DNA from: an uncultured Acidobacteriota bacterium
Lineage (GTDB): Bacteria > Acidobacteriota > Blastocatellia > Pyrinomonadales > Pyrinomonadaceae
NCBI GenBank assembly: GCA_902826385.1
Contig: CADEEU010000031.1
Coordinates: 3,615-17,051, forward strand
Reading direction: 5' to 3'
Length of the DNA: 13,437 nt
The notes under the pieces are model-generated. The model saw only the letters and a program-made list of their open reading frames with translations. It made no database searches and was not told the origin of the DNA. Numbering within the stretch: the first letter of the stretch is position 1; each line of letters opens with the position of its first letter. The position numbers were made by a program, and so were the translations under genes. This document shows positions 1-7,081 of the stretch, piece by piece.

Positions 1-593
1 TGGCCGATTTTGCAGAGACGTACGGTAATGCTGTGCGTATAGCCGACGCCATCGAAGCCGCTGATTGGACGCATCTCGCGCAAATTCGAGAAAAAAGCCA
101 CAGCCTCGGTGTCGAGGGATTCATGCTGAAGCGCCTGGATTCTCTATACCGAACCGGCCGTCACCGCGGCGATTGGTGGAAGTGGAAGATCGACCCGCTG
201 ACGATCGATGCAGTCTTGATCTACGCGCAAAAAGGAACCGGTAAGCGAGCGAACCTCTTCACCGATTACACGTTTGCGGTTTGGAAAGATAAAGAGCTTG
301 TTCCGTTTGCAAAAGCATACTCGGGCCTGACCGATGCGGAGATCAGAAAAGTGGACCGTTACGTTCGCGACAACACGGTCGAAACTTTCGGTCCGGTTAG
401 ATCGGTGAAGCCTCGGTTGGTTTTCGAGATCGCGTTCGAGGCACTGCAGCGTTCGACGCGACATAAGTCTGGCGTCGCCGTGCGTTTTCCGAGAATTCTT
501 CGGTGGCGAGACGACAAGACCATGGAACAGGCCGATTCACTCGACACGATTTTTGCCATGCTGGACGCTTTTCAGAACCCCGCCGATGCCTAA
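1..593 (+). CDS. ATP-dependent DNA ligase, C-terminal part (partial, 5' end outside window)
   Basis: The reading frame is open from base 3 to the TAA at 591-593, so the gene enters from the left; the GTG at 33 is internal. About 196 residues are visible. Seen: EGFMLKR (ligase motif IV, EGxxxK), then WWKWKIDP (motif V, with its lysines), then an OB-fold region containing GTGKRANLFTDYTF, KAYSGLTDAEI, VRDNTVETFGPVR and FEALQRSTRHKSGVAVRFPR. This order and wording match the bacterial 'cisplatin damage response'/PP_1105-type ATP-dependent ligases, which seal nicks in duplex DNA through a lysyl-AMP intermediate. The adenylated lysine (motif I) and motifs III/IIIa lie upstream of the window. Family knowledge: such ligases usually sit beside an Lhr-type helicase, an MBL-fold exonuclease and a phosphoesterase (LHR-LIG module); only the downstream side is visible here. 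The stop overlaps the next gene by 8 bp, implying translational coupling. Confidence 0.93.
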   Translation, partial: ADFAETYGNAVRIADAIEAADWTHLAQIREKSHSLGVEGFMLKRLDSLYRTGRHRGDWWKWKIDPLTIDAVLIYAQKGTGKRANLFTDYTFAVWKDKELVPFAKAYSGLTDAEIRKVDRYVRDNTVETFGPVRSVKPRLVFEIAFEALQRSTRHKSGVAVRFPRILRWRDDKTMEQADSLDTIFAMLDAFQNPADA

Positions 594-2238
594 CCGCCGT
601 TACAATTTTTCGATTGCGGATGAGCCTCTTTATCCTCACATAAAGCTCACCGACGAAGAGTTTCCACGACTGCTTTCCACGCGACGAATCGAAGACGACG
701 GAGCTGAATACTTCGGGCCGTTTCTTACCCGTTCGACGGCACGTATATTAATAGATTTTCTAAACGCCACATTTCGATTGCGAAGCTGCACAATCGAGGT
801 TGACGGAAGTTTCGAAACTCCGTGTACCCAGTATTACGCAAAGCGTTGTCTCGGCCCTTGTGTCAGCAGCCTTTGTGGAACGCGGGATTATGCGCCCGTG
901 TTGGATCTCGTGCGGGTGTTTCTGCAAAACGACAGGAAAGAGTTCGAGATGTCTGCTCTCGCCCTCATCGATGCTGCGTCGGAAGAAATGAATTTTGAGC
1001 GGGCGGCCTTTTTCCGCGACATTCTTCAGAACGTTCAGGCTTTTTGGTCTGACAAGCGAAGGCACGTCTGGTTAGACGATGCGGTGGATACATTTGTCAT
1101 CGAGGTCGAGGATAACGTCATCAGGATTTATGTAGTCACTACCCGTCGAGCAAGGACGCTGGGCTCACGCGTTTTTGTGTTTCCTTTTTTTGAAGGAATG
1201 GATGCATGCGAGGTCTTACGCGACGTCATTATACAGTTTTACAGAGCGAACATTCCGCGTGAGATCCGCGTTCCTTTCGATTTTGAAGATCGTCGCGATG
1301 CAACGCGGGAGTTGAGCCGCAAGTTCGGCCGCCCCGCAAAGATCGTCGTTGAAGGCCCCACGCCTGAAAGAATTACCGCACTGAAGGCGTTGGCACGTAC
1401 AAAACTCGACGCCGGGCTCGAGAGTTTGAAACCGGTCGTTACGCCGGCGCAAATCGGAAAAAGCCTGAAGAAATTGTTCGGGCTTAAACGCTCGCCGTCA
1501 CGGATTGAAGCTTTCGATGCAGCTCATATCTCAGGCAGTTTTGCGACGGCCGGAAAGTCGGTGTGGGAAAATGGCCGACTTATAACGGATCAGTATCGAG
1601 CATCGTCTTCAGAACATACCAGCGAGCTTGCCACTTTGGGCGAATTCATCGACAAACAATTCGCGGCCGACAAGAATTCTCTGGCTGGGATGATCCTGGT
1701 CGATGGTGGGAAGGGGCACGTCAACGCCGCTTTGACAGTGCTGTCTAAATTATCCCTTGACGTTCCTGTAGTTGGAGCGGTAAAGCCGCGAGGCAAGCAT
1801 GGCGACATCTCGCATTTTCTTACAGCGGACGGCCGACGGATCGATTTCAATCCGTCCGTTGCGGCGATGCGAGTTTTGAAGCTCTTGCGGGACGAGGCCC
1901 ATGATCTTGCAAACGCCGCCCACGGCCAAAGTCGCGACATGGCACATTTTTACGAACTTGCCGGTATCTTGCCGTCTTTGAACGAAAAAGAGCGGCAGAT
2001 ACTGCTCGCACGTTTCGGTTCGATAAGGAAGATCATACAAGCAGGCGCGGAAAAAATCGCTGTGGTCATTGATTCCGATCGTTATGATGCAATAGCCGCC
2101 GATCTTAAAAATTTCAAAAATGGCCGGAGCAAAAAAAATCTCCCTTTGATCGTCCCGGTCCGATACGACGATCCAAACGGCCTCGCCGGCGATCTCAGGC
2201 CTATAAAATCCGCCAACCGCTCGCGGCGTTCGTCCTAG
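586..2238 (+). CDS. UvrC-like protein lacking the GIY-YIG nuclease core
   Basis: About 550 residues from ATG 586, which overlaps the ligase stop by 8 bp; an in-frame TTG at 553 is possible but less likely. No Shine-Dalgarno is visible, so coupling to the ligase is inferred. The protein begins at RYN-x4-DEPLYPHIKLT, which in full-length UvrC is about residue 90, so the GIY-YIG Tyr, Arg and Glu for 3' incision are absent. Retained: YFGPF (42-46); Cys68, Cys80, Cys88 and Cys92, with the same 12/8/4 spacing as the Fe-S cysteines of E. coli UvrC; a UVR motif (about 118-152, NFERAAFFRD) that contacts UvrB in canonical UvrC; and the RNase H-like domain with FDAAH (Asp311), LVDGGKG (Asp373) and RDEAH (His439). 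The helix-hairpin-helix region (about 461-507) is degenerate: LPSLNEKE replaces the usual PGIG. A basic tail of about 40 residues follows. Inferred role: a 5'-incising or structural UvrC paralogue working with the ligase. It is a truncated family member, not canonical uvrC. Confidence 0.9.
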   Translation: MPNRRYNFSIADEPLYPHIKLTDEEFPRLLSTRRIEDDGAEYFGPFLTRSTARILIDFLNATFRLRSCTIEVDGSFETPCTQYYAKRCLGPCVSSLCGTRDYAPVLDLVRVFLQNDRKEFEMSALALIDAASEEMNFERAAFFRDILQNVQAFWSDKRRHVWLDDAVDTFVIEVEDNVIRIYVVTTRRARTLGSRVFVFPFFEGMDACEVLRDVIIQFYRANIPREIRVPFDFEDRRDATRELSRKFGRPAKIVVEGPTPERITALKALARTKLDAGLESLKPVVTPAQIGKSLKKLFGLKRSPSRIEAFDAAHISGSFATAGKSVWENGRLITDQYRASSSEHTSELATLGEFIDKQFAADKNSLAGMILVDGGKGHVNAALTVLSKLSLDVPVVGAVKPRGKHGDISHFLTADGRRIDFNPSVAAMRVLKLLRDEAHDLANAAHGQSRDMAHFYELAGILPSLNEKERQILLARFGSIRKIIQAGAEKIAVVIDSDRYDAIAADLKNFKNGRSKKNLPLIVPVRYDDPNGLAGDLRPIKSANRSRRSS

Positions 2239-2820
2239 GTGGAATCGAAAAATATGAGGAAAAATCAGCTATTCGCAATTTCTTTCGCTTGGTAATCCAG
2301 CTTACTTACATTTTGGAGGAATCAGGTTAAGGTCGTTTGCAAACAGACACTTAAAGCAGTACCGACCGAGCGATAACATGCTTGCCGAGGTATTGTTCGC
2401 GTTACGAATGCGAATACTATCTTTCACAATCTATTACCTTAAACTGCGTGCAGGAGCTTATTTCGGCACTCACCAGACCCATGGGCCATTGACCCTGAAA
2501 TGGCGTTGGGAAACGTGGCACAGGCTGCGAAAGGCCGAACGCAAATACGCTTCTGCTGGTACTTTTGCCCATCTGCGGGACGACCTTACGCGTATTTGGA
2601 AGATGCTTGTAAGTTAGTCTGTTTACTGCAATTAGACCTTCGCCACTACCTATCGAACCTAGAAAAGTATCTTAATCTCGGTGCGTTCAACGCTGAGGAC
2701 GCAAAGCAAGACGCGGAGTTCGATGACGAAACCGCTGAACAGCGGCCAGCGTTCGACAAGAGACAACCGCGCAAAGCGTTCTTGGCATCGTTCGTACGGA
2801 GTAGGTAAGATAGGAATGTT
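2239..2820. other. Gene-poor region, possibly degenerate
   Basis: About 580 bases without a convincing gene. A + frame at 2378-2617 could encode 79 residues (its C-terminal half is rich in Arg, Lys and Trp), and an overlapping + frame at 2500-2808 could encode 102. Neither has a ribosome binding site or a recognisable family, and they contradict each other. A short palindrome CCGCTG-AA-CAGCGG lies at 2732-2745. Around 2685-2790 the sequence consists of loosely repeated GACGCAAAG/GCGCAAAGCG-like words, resembling an eroded repeat. The last bases (AGGA at 2812-2815) serve the next gene. A promoter for that gene probably lies here, but none was pinned down. Confidence 0.4.
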
Positions 2821-3714
2821 ATGAGATTTGCACTATTCATAATCTTGTCAGCTTTTTTTACGGTTTCCGCGGCCGCTCAGTCGTTTTTGCAGGCAATGTA
2901 CAACGTGGACAAGAGCCTGGGACAAGCGGTTGCCGAGAAGGGGTTCAAGCCGGCATTTTTAGAGTTTTTGGCCGAAGATGCAATTATCTTCAGGCCTGAA
3001 GCGGTCAACGGTCATGAGTTTTTGCGAAACGGCGGCGACCCGTATCAGGGCAAACTTCGCCGTTCGATGACGTTCGCGGACATTTCGACCAACGGCCTGT
3101 TAGGTTACACAACAGGCGAATGGACGCTTACTCAAAAGACAAAATCGGGAAAGCCATTCGACAAGATCGGACAGTACGCAACCGTGTGGCAGAAACGTTC
3201 GGACGGACGATACAAAGCGATTCTGGATATTGAAACATCGCACGACCCTTATGACAAAAAGAAAAAGCGGCGACCGACCAGTCCGCCGACGCCGATCGTG
3301 CCTGAAACGAATTTTCGACGAATTTCTGCCGCCGACGCCACAATGAATTTTTTAAAGCTAAGCATGACCGGCAAGGGCCTGGGTGGGGCGTACGACAAAT
3401 TTGCGGATGACGAGGTAAGGCTGCTGCGTGAAGGCTTGCCGCCGATCATCGGCCGTGGAAAGGCCGAAGAAGAGATGGAACGATACAAGGCCGTCGATTT
3501 TCCAACCAGGGTTTCCCAATTCGAAACGGCCGACATGGCGTACTCCTGGAACCCCTGTTCTTATTCGGACAGCAACGAAGGAATGGAGAAGGGAAATTGC
3601 CTTCACATCTGGAAGCTCGAAGGCGAAAAGTGGCGGATAGTGTTGGGCGTGTTCGCACGCGTTACCAATCAAACCATTCCGGTGCTTACCGAAAAGAGCC
3701 GTCCGACAAAATAG
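2821..3714 (+). CDS. Secreted protein with two NTF2/SnoaL-like (DUF4440-type) domains
   Basis: 297 residues. The ATG at 2821 has an AGGA five bases upstream and is followed at once by a signal peptide (MRFALFIILSAFFTVSAAAQ, cleavage likely after the AAA near 19-20), so the start is well supported and the product is exported. Two tandem alpha+beta halves are seen: about 21-142, with the pattern AFLEFLAEDAIIF, YTTGEWTL and YATVWQKRSDGRYKAILDIE; and about 165-285, with FADDEVRLLREG, MAYSWN and CLHIWKLEGEKWRIVLGVF. The 'W-K...G-W-R-I-xx' strand ending each half is typical of nuclear-transport-factor-2-like proteins such as DUF4440/SnoaL. They are joined by a basic, proline-rich linker (about 144-162). 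Cys246 and Cys260 could form a disulfide. Substrate and role are unknown; no catalytic residues can be assigned. It stands alone, about 580 bp after the uvrC-like gene, with a hairpin 20 bp after its stop. Confidence 0.8.
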   Translation: MRFALFIILSAFFTVSAAAQSFLQAMYNVDKSLGQAVAEKGFKPAFLEFLAEDAIIFRPEAVNGHEFLRNGGDPYQGKLRRSMTFADISTNGLLGYTTGEWTLTQKTKSGKPFDKIGQYATVWQKRSDGRYKAILDIETSHDPYDKKKKRRPTSPPTPIVPETNFRRISAADATMNFLKLSMTGKGLGGAYDKFADDEVRLLREGLPPIIGRGKAEEEMERYKAVDFPTRVSQFETADMAYSWNPCSYSDSNEGMEKGNCLHIWKLEGEKWRIVLGVFARVTNQTIPVLTEKSRPTK

Positions 3715-3733
3715 ACGGGCCTAACTTCAAAGA

Positions 3734-3764
3734 CCGTCTCATTTTTATTGTCAAAATGAGACGG
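3734..3764. terminator. Hairpin downstream of the NTF2-like gene
   Basis: CCGTCTCATTTT (3734-3745) and AAAATGAGACGG (3753-3764) form a perfect 12-bp stem with a 7-base loop, starting 20 bp after the preceding stop. No T-run follows on either strand, so an intrinsic terminator is only likely, not certain. The arm shares the heptamer CGTCTCA with the next hairpin, so it may instead be one half of a small repeat. Confidence 0.5.
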
Positions 3765-3837
3765 GTTAAGCTTCATGTCTGCAACGATTAGGTTCGATTT
3801 CGTCTCACTAGGTTTGCAAGATAACAAAGTGAGACGA
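3734..3837. repeat. Paired hairpins with four alternating CGTCTCA/TGAGACG heptamers
   Basis: The heptamer occurs at 3735-3741 (CGTCTCA), 3757-3763 (TGAGACG), 3801-3807 (CGTCTCA) and 3830-3836 (TGAGACG). The first pair forms the 12-bp stem above. The second forms a 10-bp stem, TCGTCTCACT (3800-3809) with AGTGAGACGA (3828-3837), around an 18-base loop. The bases after the heptamer differ (T-A pair in one stem, C-G in the other) yet pairing is kept, which points to selection for structure or to a mobile palindromic unit about 100 bp long whose outer ends are also inverted. Confidence 0.6.
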
Positions 3838-4245
3838 TTTCGGCCTTAAATGATGTAATAAAATAGGTTACGCCTATAATTCGATTATTTTTGAAAGCAC
3901 CGCCGACACTACCTCCCCGCCAACACATCGCACGATTCAAGTTTTCAAACACCAAACCTGCTGCAAAGCAGGCACGGGACCATCTTCACACTCGTTGCGT
4001 AGATTGTCAAGAATTTTATGTATGCAACATCGTTCAAAAACCAGTGAAGTAGAAAGGCAATAACCAAGAGATTCAATAACGTCGGGGTGACACCTATTGG
4101 CGCTAATTTAAGGATAAAGAACATTGAAGTCCCTGAGAGGGACAAATTCAATTTGCATCAATCGACCTTAGTTCACCATTGTACGCGTCCTCTGAGCTCA
4201 AATTGACAATGTAAAATTGATGATTCTTCTTCGAAGCCGGTAATT
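3838..4245. other. Intergenic region between convergent genes
   Basis: No convincing coding sequence. It contains an AT-rich stretch (3845-3895) with a TATAAT at 3875-3880, a small hairpin CCTGCT-GCAA-AGCAGG (3957-3972), and a palindrome near 4123-4152. A hydrophobic 68-codon - frame (3945-4151) runs through that palindrome and is not credited as a gene. Nothing clear was seen in 4160-4245, which is the 3' flank of the DsbD gene. Confidence 0.5.
4123..4152. repeat. Extragenic palindrome (REP-like)
   Basis: ATTGAA-GTCCCT (4123-4134), loop GAG, AGGGAC (4138-4143), a three-base AAA bulge, then TTCAAT (4147-4152). This gives 12 paired positions in two blocks. It lies about 95 bp after the DsbD stop, so it could act in transcript 3'-end formation or stability. 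There is no T-run for a classical terminator, and the compact GC-rich core on an AT-rich outer stem looks like a REP-type unit. Confidence 0.5.
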
Positions 4246-6312
4246 TTACTTTTTCAGAAACGAAACGAATTCGTTTTCATCACGCGTAAGGCCTTCGAAG
4301 GTGGCTGAAATCTCACCCGCCGGAGTGATGAGCGCGTAGAGCGGTAAAGCTACGGTCCCGAATTTTTGTTCCTGCATTTTTTGAAATCCTTCATACGGCT
4401 CGCCTTCGCCGTCGGTGTAGAGGCGGACGCGGACGAACTTTTCAAGCTCGGTTCGAACGGCCGGTTTGGGAAACATGTTTGCTTCCATCCAACGGCAGTT
4501 CGTGCAGGTGTAGCCGGTGAAGTCGATGAAGAGTTTTTTGTTTTCGGCTTTAGCCTGATTGAGGGCGGCTTGATAATCGTTAGTCAGCCAGGAAAGCTCG
4601 CCGCTCATCGGAGAGCCGCCGCCGATCGAAGACGCAGTTTCTTTCGCGGGCGGCAGAAAAGATTCAAGCTCGCCGAGCCGCGTTCCGAAAAGTCCGGTCA
4701 GAAGATAAAAAGCGAGTGTTCCGAAAAGGAACGCGTTGAGCACGCGGACAAGTCCGATCGAGCGGTCTTCGGAATCGTGAGCGAAGCGAAAAACTCCGAG
4801 AAGGTATAGAAACGTCAGTATTGCCAATGCAATCCAGCCGGCAATCACAACTTCGCGTGTAAAGATGTCCCAGCCCCAGACAAGGTCTACGTTCGAAAGG
4901 AACTTCAACGCCGCCCCGATCTCCAAAAAGCCCATCACGACCTTGACCGAATTCATCCAGCTCCCCGAACGCGGCAGCGAATGCATCAACTGCGGCGCGA
5001 CGGCCAGGATGAAAAAGGGAAGTGCAAAAACGGACGAGAACGCGAGCATTCCGACGATCGGATAAAAGAGATCGCCCTGCGCGGCCGCGACCAAAATCGT
5101 GCCGACCAGCGGAGCGGTGCAGGTGAATGAGGTCAGCGAGAACGTCAGCCCCATCAGCAGCAGACCGATCGTCCTGCCCGAATCTTTTGAGCGGGTAAAG
5201 CCGTCGAGCTTTGTCAGAACGCTCGATGGTACGCCGAGGTTGTAGGCCCCGAGCAGACTGAACGCGAACGCAAGAAAGATGCCCGTGATCAGAAGATTTA
5301 CATACGGGTTTGCCGCAAAACGGTTTATTCCGGCGGCGCCAAACACGACCGCGAGAGCAACACCCAGGCCGGTAAACGTGAAAATAATGCCGAACGCATA
5401 GATCAGCGCGTCGCGGATCGACCCTGCGGTGGATTCCGAACCGTGTTTGGTGAAATAGGAAACCGTGATCGGGATCATCGGGAACACACACGGCGTCAAA
5501 AGCGACAGCGCACCAAACGTCATCGCCAGCCAGATGAATCCCCAGATCGGTTGATTATTAATGTTGCTTTCGGCGGGCCGAACCGCGGCTGCCGAAGTAT
5601 TAACCTCGCTTTCCGGGCCGTTCATCGGCGCCAACTCGGTGTTCGAAGCCAGATTGGCATCCGTGCCGGTATTTGCGTTTGCATCGGACGATACGTTGGC
5701 GTTGGCACTGACGTTCGCGTTTGTGTTCGCGTTTGGTGTTGGAGTCGGCGTCGCGGTGGGCGTAGGCGAAGCCGCTGCTACCCTTCCGGCCGCTATCGTG
5801 ACTGCCGAAGCCAGTTTGACCGTTTTCGGCGGAAGGCAGACGGTGTCATTGCAAACCTGATAACGGATACTCGCGTTTAGAGTCTGCGGCCCTTCGGCCG
5901 TGCCTTCGGTCACGGTGAAAGGAACGTTGAAAACGGCGCTTCCGGCATAGGATTCGGTGTTGATGCCGAAGTTCGCGTCCATTTTGACCTTAGGCCGCGG
6001 GCCTGAGACGGAACCCATTTTGAACGGTCCTTCGCCAAGGCTGATGCGGGTCGGAATCGGGCCGCCGGCACCTTGCGAGATCGAGTACATGTACCACCCG
6101 CCCTCGATGCTGGCCGAAATTTTCGCAGTGCCTTTTCCGCCCGACGGCACGCTGGACGGCGAGACGCTCATTGACAGCGACACCGGATTCTGGCCCGCGG
6201 CCGATATACAAAACGCGGCGGCAAAAACCGTCGCGAGCAGATACGTGTAAGTTGACTTTAAATTACGCACAAAAAAACTTGGCCGATCAGCCGCTCCGAT
6301 AAACAATCCCAC
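4246..6312 (-). CDS. dsbD: Thiol:disulfide interchange protein DsbD, full length
   Basis: 688 residues from GTG 6312, 12 bp after the upstream stop. An in-frame GTG at 6270 would give a tidier signal peptide (RNLKSTYTYLLATVFAAAF, cleavage near AAG-Q); neither start has a clear ribosome binding site, and 6312 was chosen for the tight spacing. DsbD carries electrons from cytoplasmic thioredoxin across the inner membrane to periplasmic thiol partners. All three modules are visible: a periplasmic alpha domain (about 42-180) with Cys154/Cys159 in CNDTVCLPP; a transmembrane core of about eight helices (about 255-545) with Cys275 in LLTPCVFPMIP and Cys398 in TSFTCTAP, 123 apart as expected for the family; and a C-terminal thioredoxin-like gamma domain (about 570-688) with Cys603/Cys606 in TGYTCTNCRWME and a cis-proline at ALPLY (Pro657). 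A low-complexity linker of TP and NAN/NANV repeats (about 182-222) joins alpha to the membrane core. It is paired with a TlpA-like gene just upstream. Confidence 0.95.
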   Translation of the reverse strand: MGLFIGAADRPSFFVRNLKSTYTYLLATVFAAAFCISAAGQNPVSLSMSVSPSSVPSGGKGTAKISASIEGGWYMYSISQGAGGPIPTRISLGEGPFKMGSVSGPRPKVKMDANFGINTESYAGSAVFNVPFTVTEGTAEGPQTLNASIRYQVCNDTVCLPPKTVKLASAVTIAAGRVAAASPTPTATPTPTPNANTNANVSANANVSSDANANTGTDANLASNTELAPMNGPESEVNTSAAAVRPAESNINNQPIWGFIWLAMTFGALSLLTPCVFPMIPITVSYFTKHGSESTAGSIRDALIYAFGIIFTFTGLGVALAVVFGAAGINRFAANPYVNLLITGIFLAFAFSLLGAYNLGVPSSVLTKLDGFTRSKDSGRTIGLLLMGLTFSLTSFTCTAPLVGTILVAAAQGDLFYPIVGMLAFSSVFALPFFILAVAPQLMHSLPRSGSWMNSVKVVMGFLEIGAALKFLSNVDLVWGWDIFTREVVIAGWIALAILTFLYLLGVFRFAHDSEDRSIGLVRVLNAFLFGTLAFYLLTGLFGTRLGELESFLPPAKETASSIGGGSPMSGELSWLTNDYQAALNQAKAENKKLFIDFTGYTCTNCRWMEANMFPKPAVRTELEKFVRVRLYTDGEGEPYEGFQKMQEQKFGTVALPLYALITPAGEISATFEGLTRDENEFVSFLKK

Positions 6313-6324
6313 AACAGGCCGGAT

Positions 6325-6888
6325 TTATTTCTTCGCAAGGATGCCGGACACGATTTTTTCCGTGTCATCCTTTTCGCCGATGGTCGCAAGGATGTTTCCA
6401 TCACCATCAACGACAACCTTGGTCGGCAGCTTCGTAACGCCGAAAACCTTAACGGCGACCGGCAAGGAAGTTTCCGCATTTGCTTGCAGCCAGTTTACGC
6501 CGCGAGCTTTGACGATCTGTTTGGCACGGGCTGCGGCTTCCTTTGCAAATTCGGGGTCGGATGCGTCTTCGTCGCCGATCGTCTCGCTGTTCATGCCAAG
6601 AATTTCAAAGTTCTGAGCTTTGTACGTCTCGTACAGCTTTTTTAGTTTCGGAATGTCAGCCAAACAGGGGCCGCACCAGGTCGCCCAAAAGTCGATCAAA
6701 ACGATCTTGCCTTTGTATTCCGAAAACTTGCGCTTCTTGCCGTCAAAATCGACAAAGTCGAAATCGGCGATCTTTTTTTCGGTTTTCGCTACAGTCGCGT
6801 CAGACGTGGACGACGCAGTCGGCTGCTGTGCCCAAGTTCCTATTGCAGCGGTCGTTAAAAATATTGCGGCGGTTATAAATCGAAACAT
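6325..6888 (-). CDS. TlpA/ResA-like exported thioredoxin
   Basis: 187 residues from ATG 6888, with a weak GAAAG about 8-12 bases upstream. N-terminal signal peptide (MFRFITAAIFLTTAAIGTWA, cleavage near WAQ-Q), then a Ser/Thr-rich spacer and a thioredoxin fold: DFDFVDFDGKKRKFSEYKGK (41-60), VLIDFWATWCGPC with active-site Cys72 and Cys75, and the cis-proline loop KLPTK (Pro155). The DG..K.FSEYKGK lead-in and the insertion around 100-130 are typical of the AhpC-TSA/Redoxin TlpA-ResA class, which reduces periplasmic disulfides, for example on apocytochrome c, and is itself recharged by DsbD or CcdA. The DsbD gene follows 12 bp downstream on the same strand, a strong contextual link. The target protein cannot be read from sequence. 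No lipoprotein Cys is present, so the mature form is probably soluble. Confidence 0.92.
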   Translation of the reverse strand: MFRFITAAIFLTTAAIGTWAQQPTASSTSDATVAKTEKKIADFDFVDFDGKKRKFSEYKGKIVLIDFWATWCGPCLADIPKLKKLYETYKAQNFEILGMNSETIGDEDASDPEFAKEAAARAKQIVKARGVNWLQANAETSLPVAVKVFGVTKLPTKVVVDGDGNILATIGEKDDTEKIVSGILAKK

Positions 6889-6935
6889 ATTTACACTTTC
6901 AGACGGTTAACTAAGGCTTATGCCCGATTCTAATC

Positions 6936-6964
6936 ATACTATATGGTTGCCGGACATCGCTCAA
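6936..6964 (-). promoter_or_regulatory. Candidate sigma70-type promoter for the TlpA-DsbD pair
   Basis: Read on the - strand, TTGAGC (6964-6959) is followed by a 17-base spacer and TAGTAT (6941-6936); an overlapping TATGAT (6938-6933) is an alternative -10 with a long spacer. It lies about 48 bp before the TlpA start, in the gap after the repeat cluster. The match is modest and promoter consensus in this group is poorly known, so this is tentative. Confidence 0.25.
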
Positions 6965-7081
6965 TCGGATGCGAGAGAGAAGGAAATGGCGGCCTGAAGA
7001 AAACGAGGTTGGCGGAAAAGCCGGTTTCTGTCGCTGAAACGACAAAAATTCAATAGAGGAGATCTGAAAAGACGGATTTGA

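Noticed and set aside
553..585. TTG at 553 as start of the UvrC-like gene
   Set aside because: The extra 11 residues match no UvrC sequence and lie wholly in the ligase 3' end; ATG 586 directly precedes the conserved RYN.
3945..4151. 68-codon hydrophobic frame on the - strand
   Set aside because: It runs through the GTCCCT/AGGGAC palindrome, has no ribosome binding site and no recognisable family; best read as repeat DNA.
4664..5491. 275-codon - strand frame
   Set aside because: Lies inside the DsbD membrane domain in another frame; the Arg/Ser-rich product is a typical shadow of a GC-rich gene.
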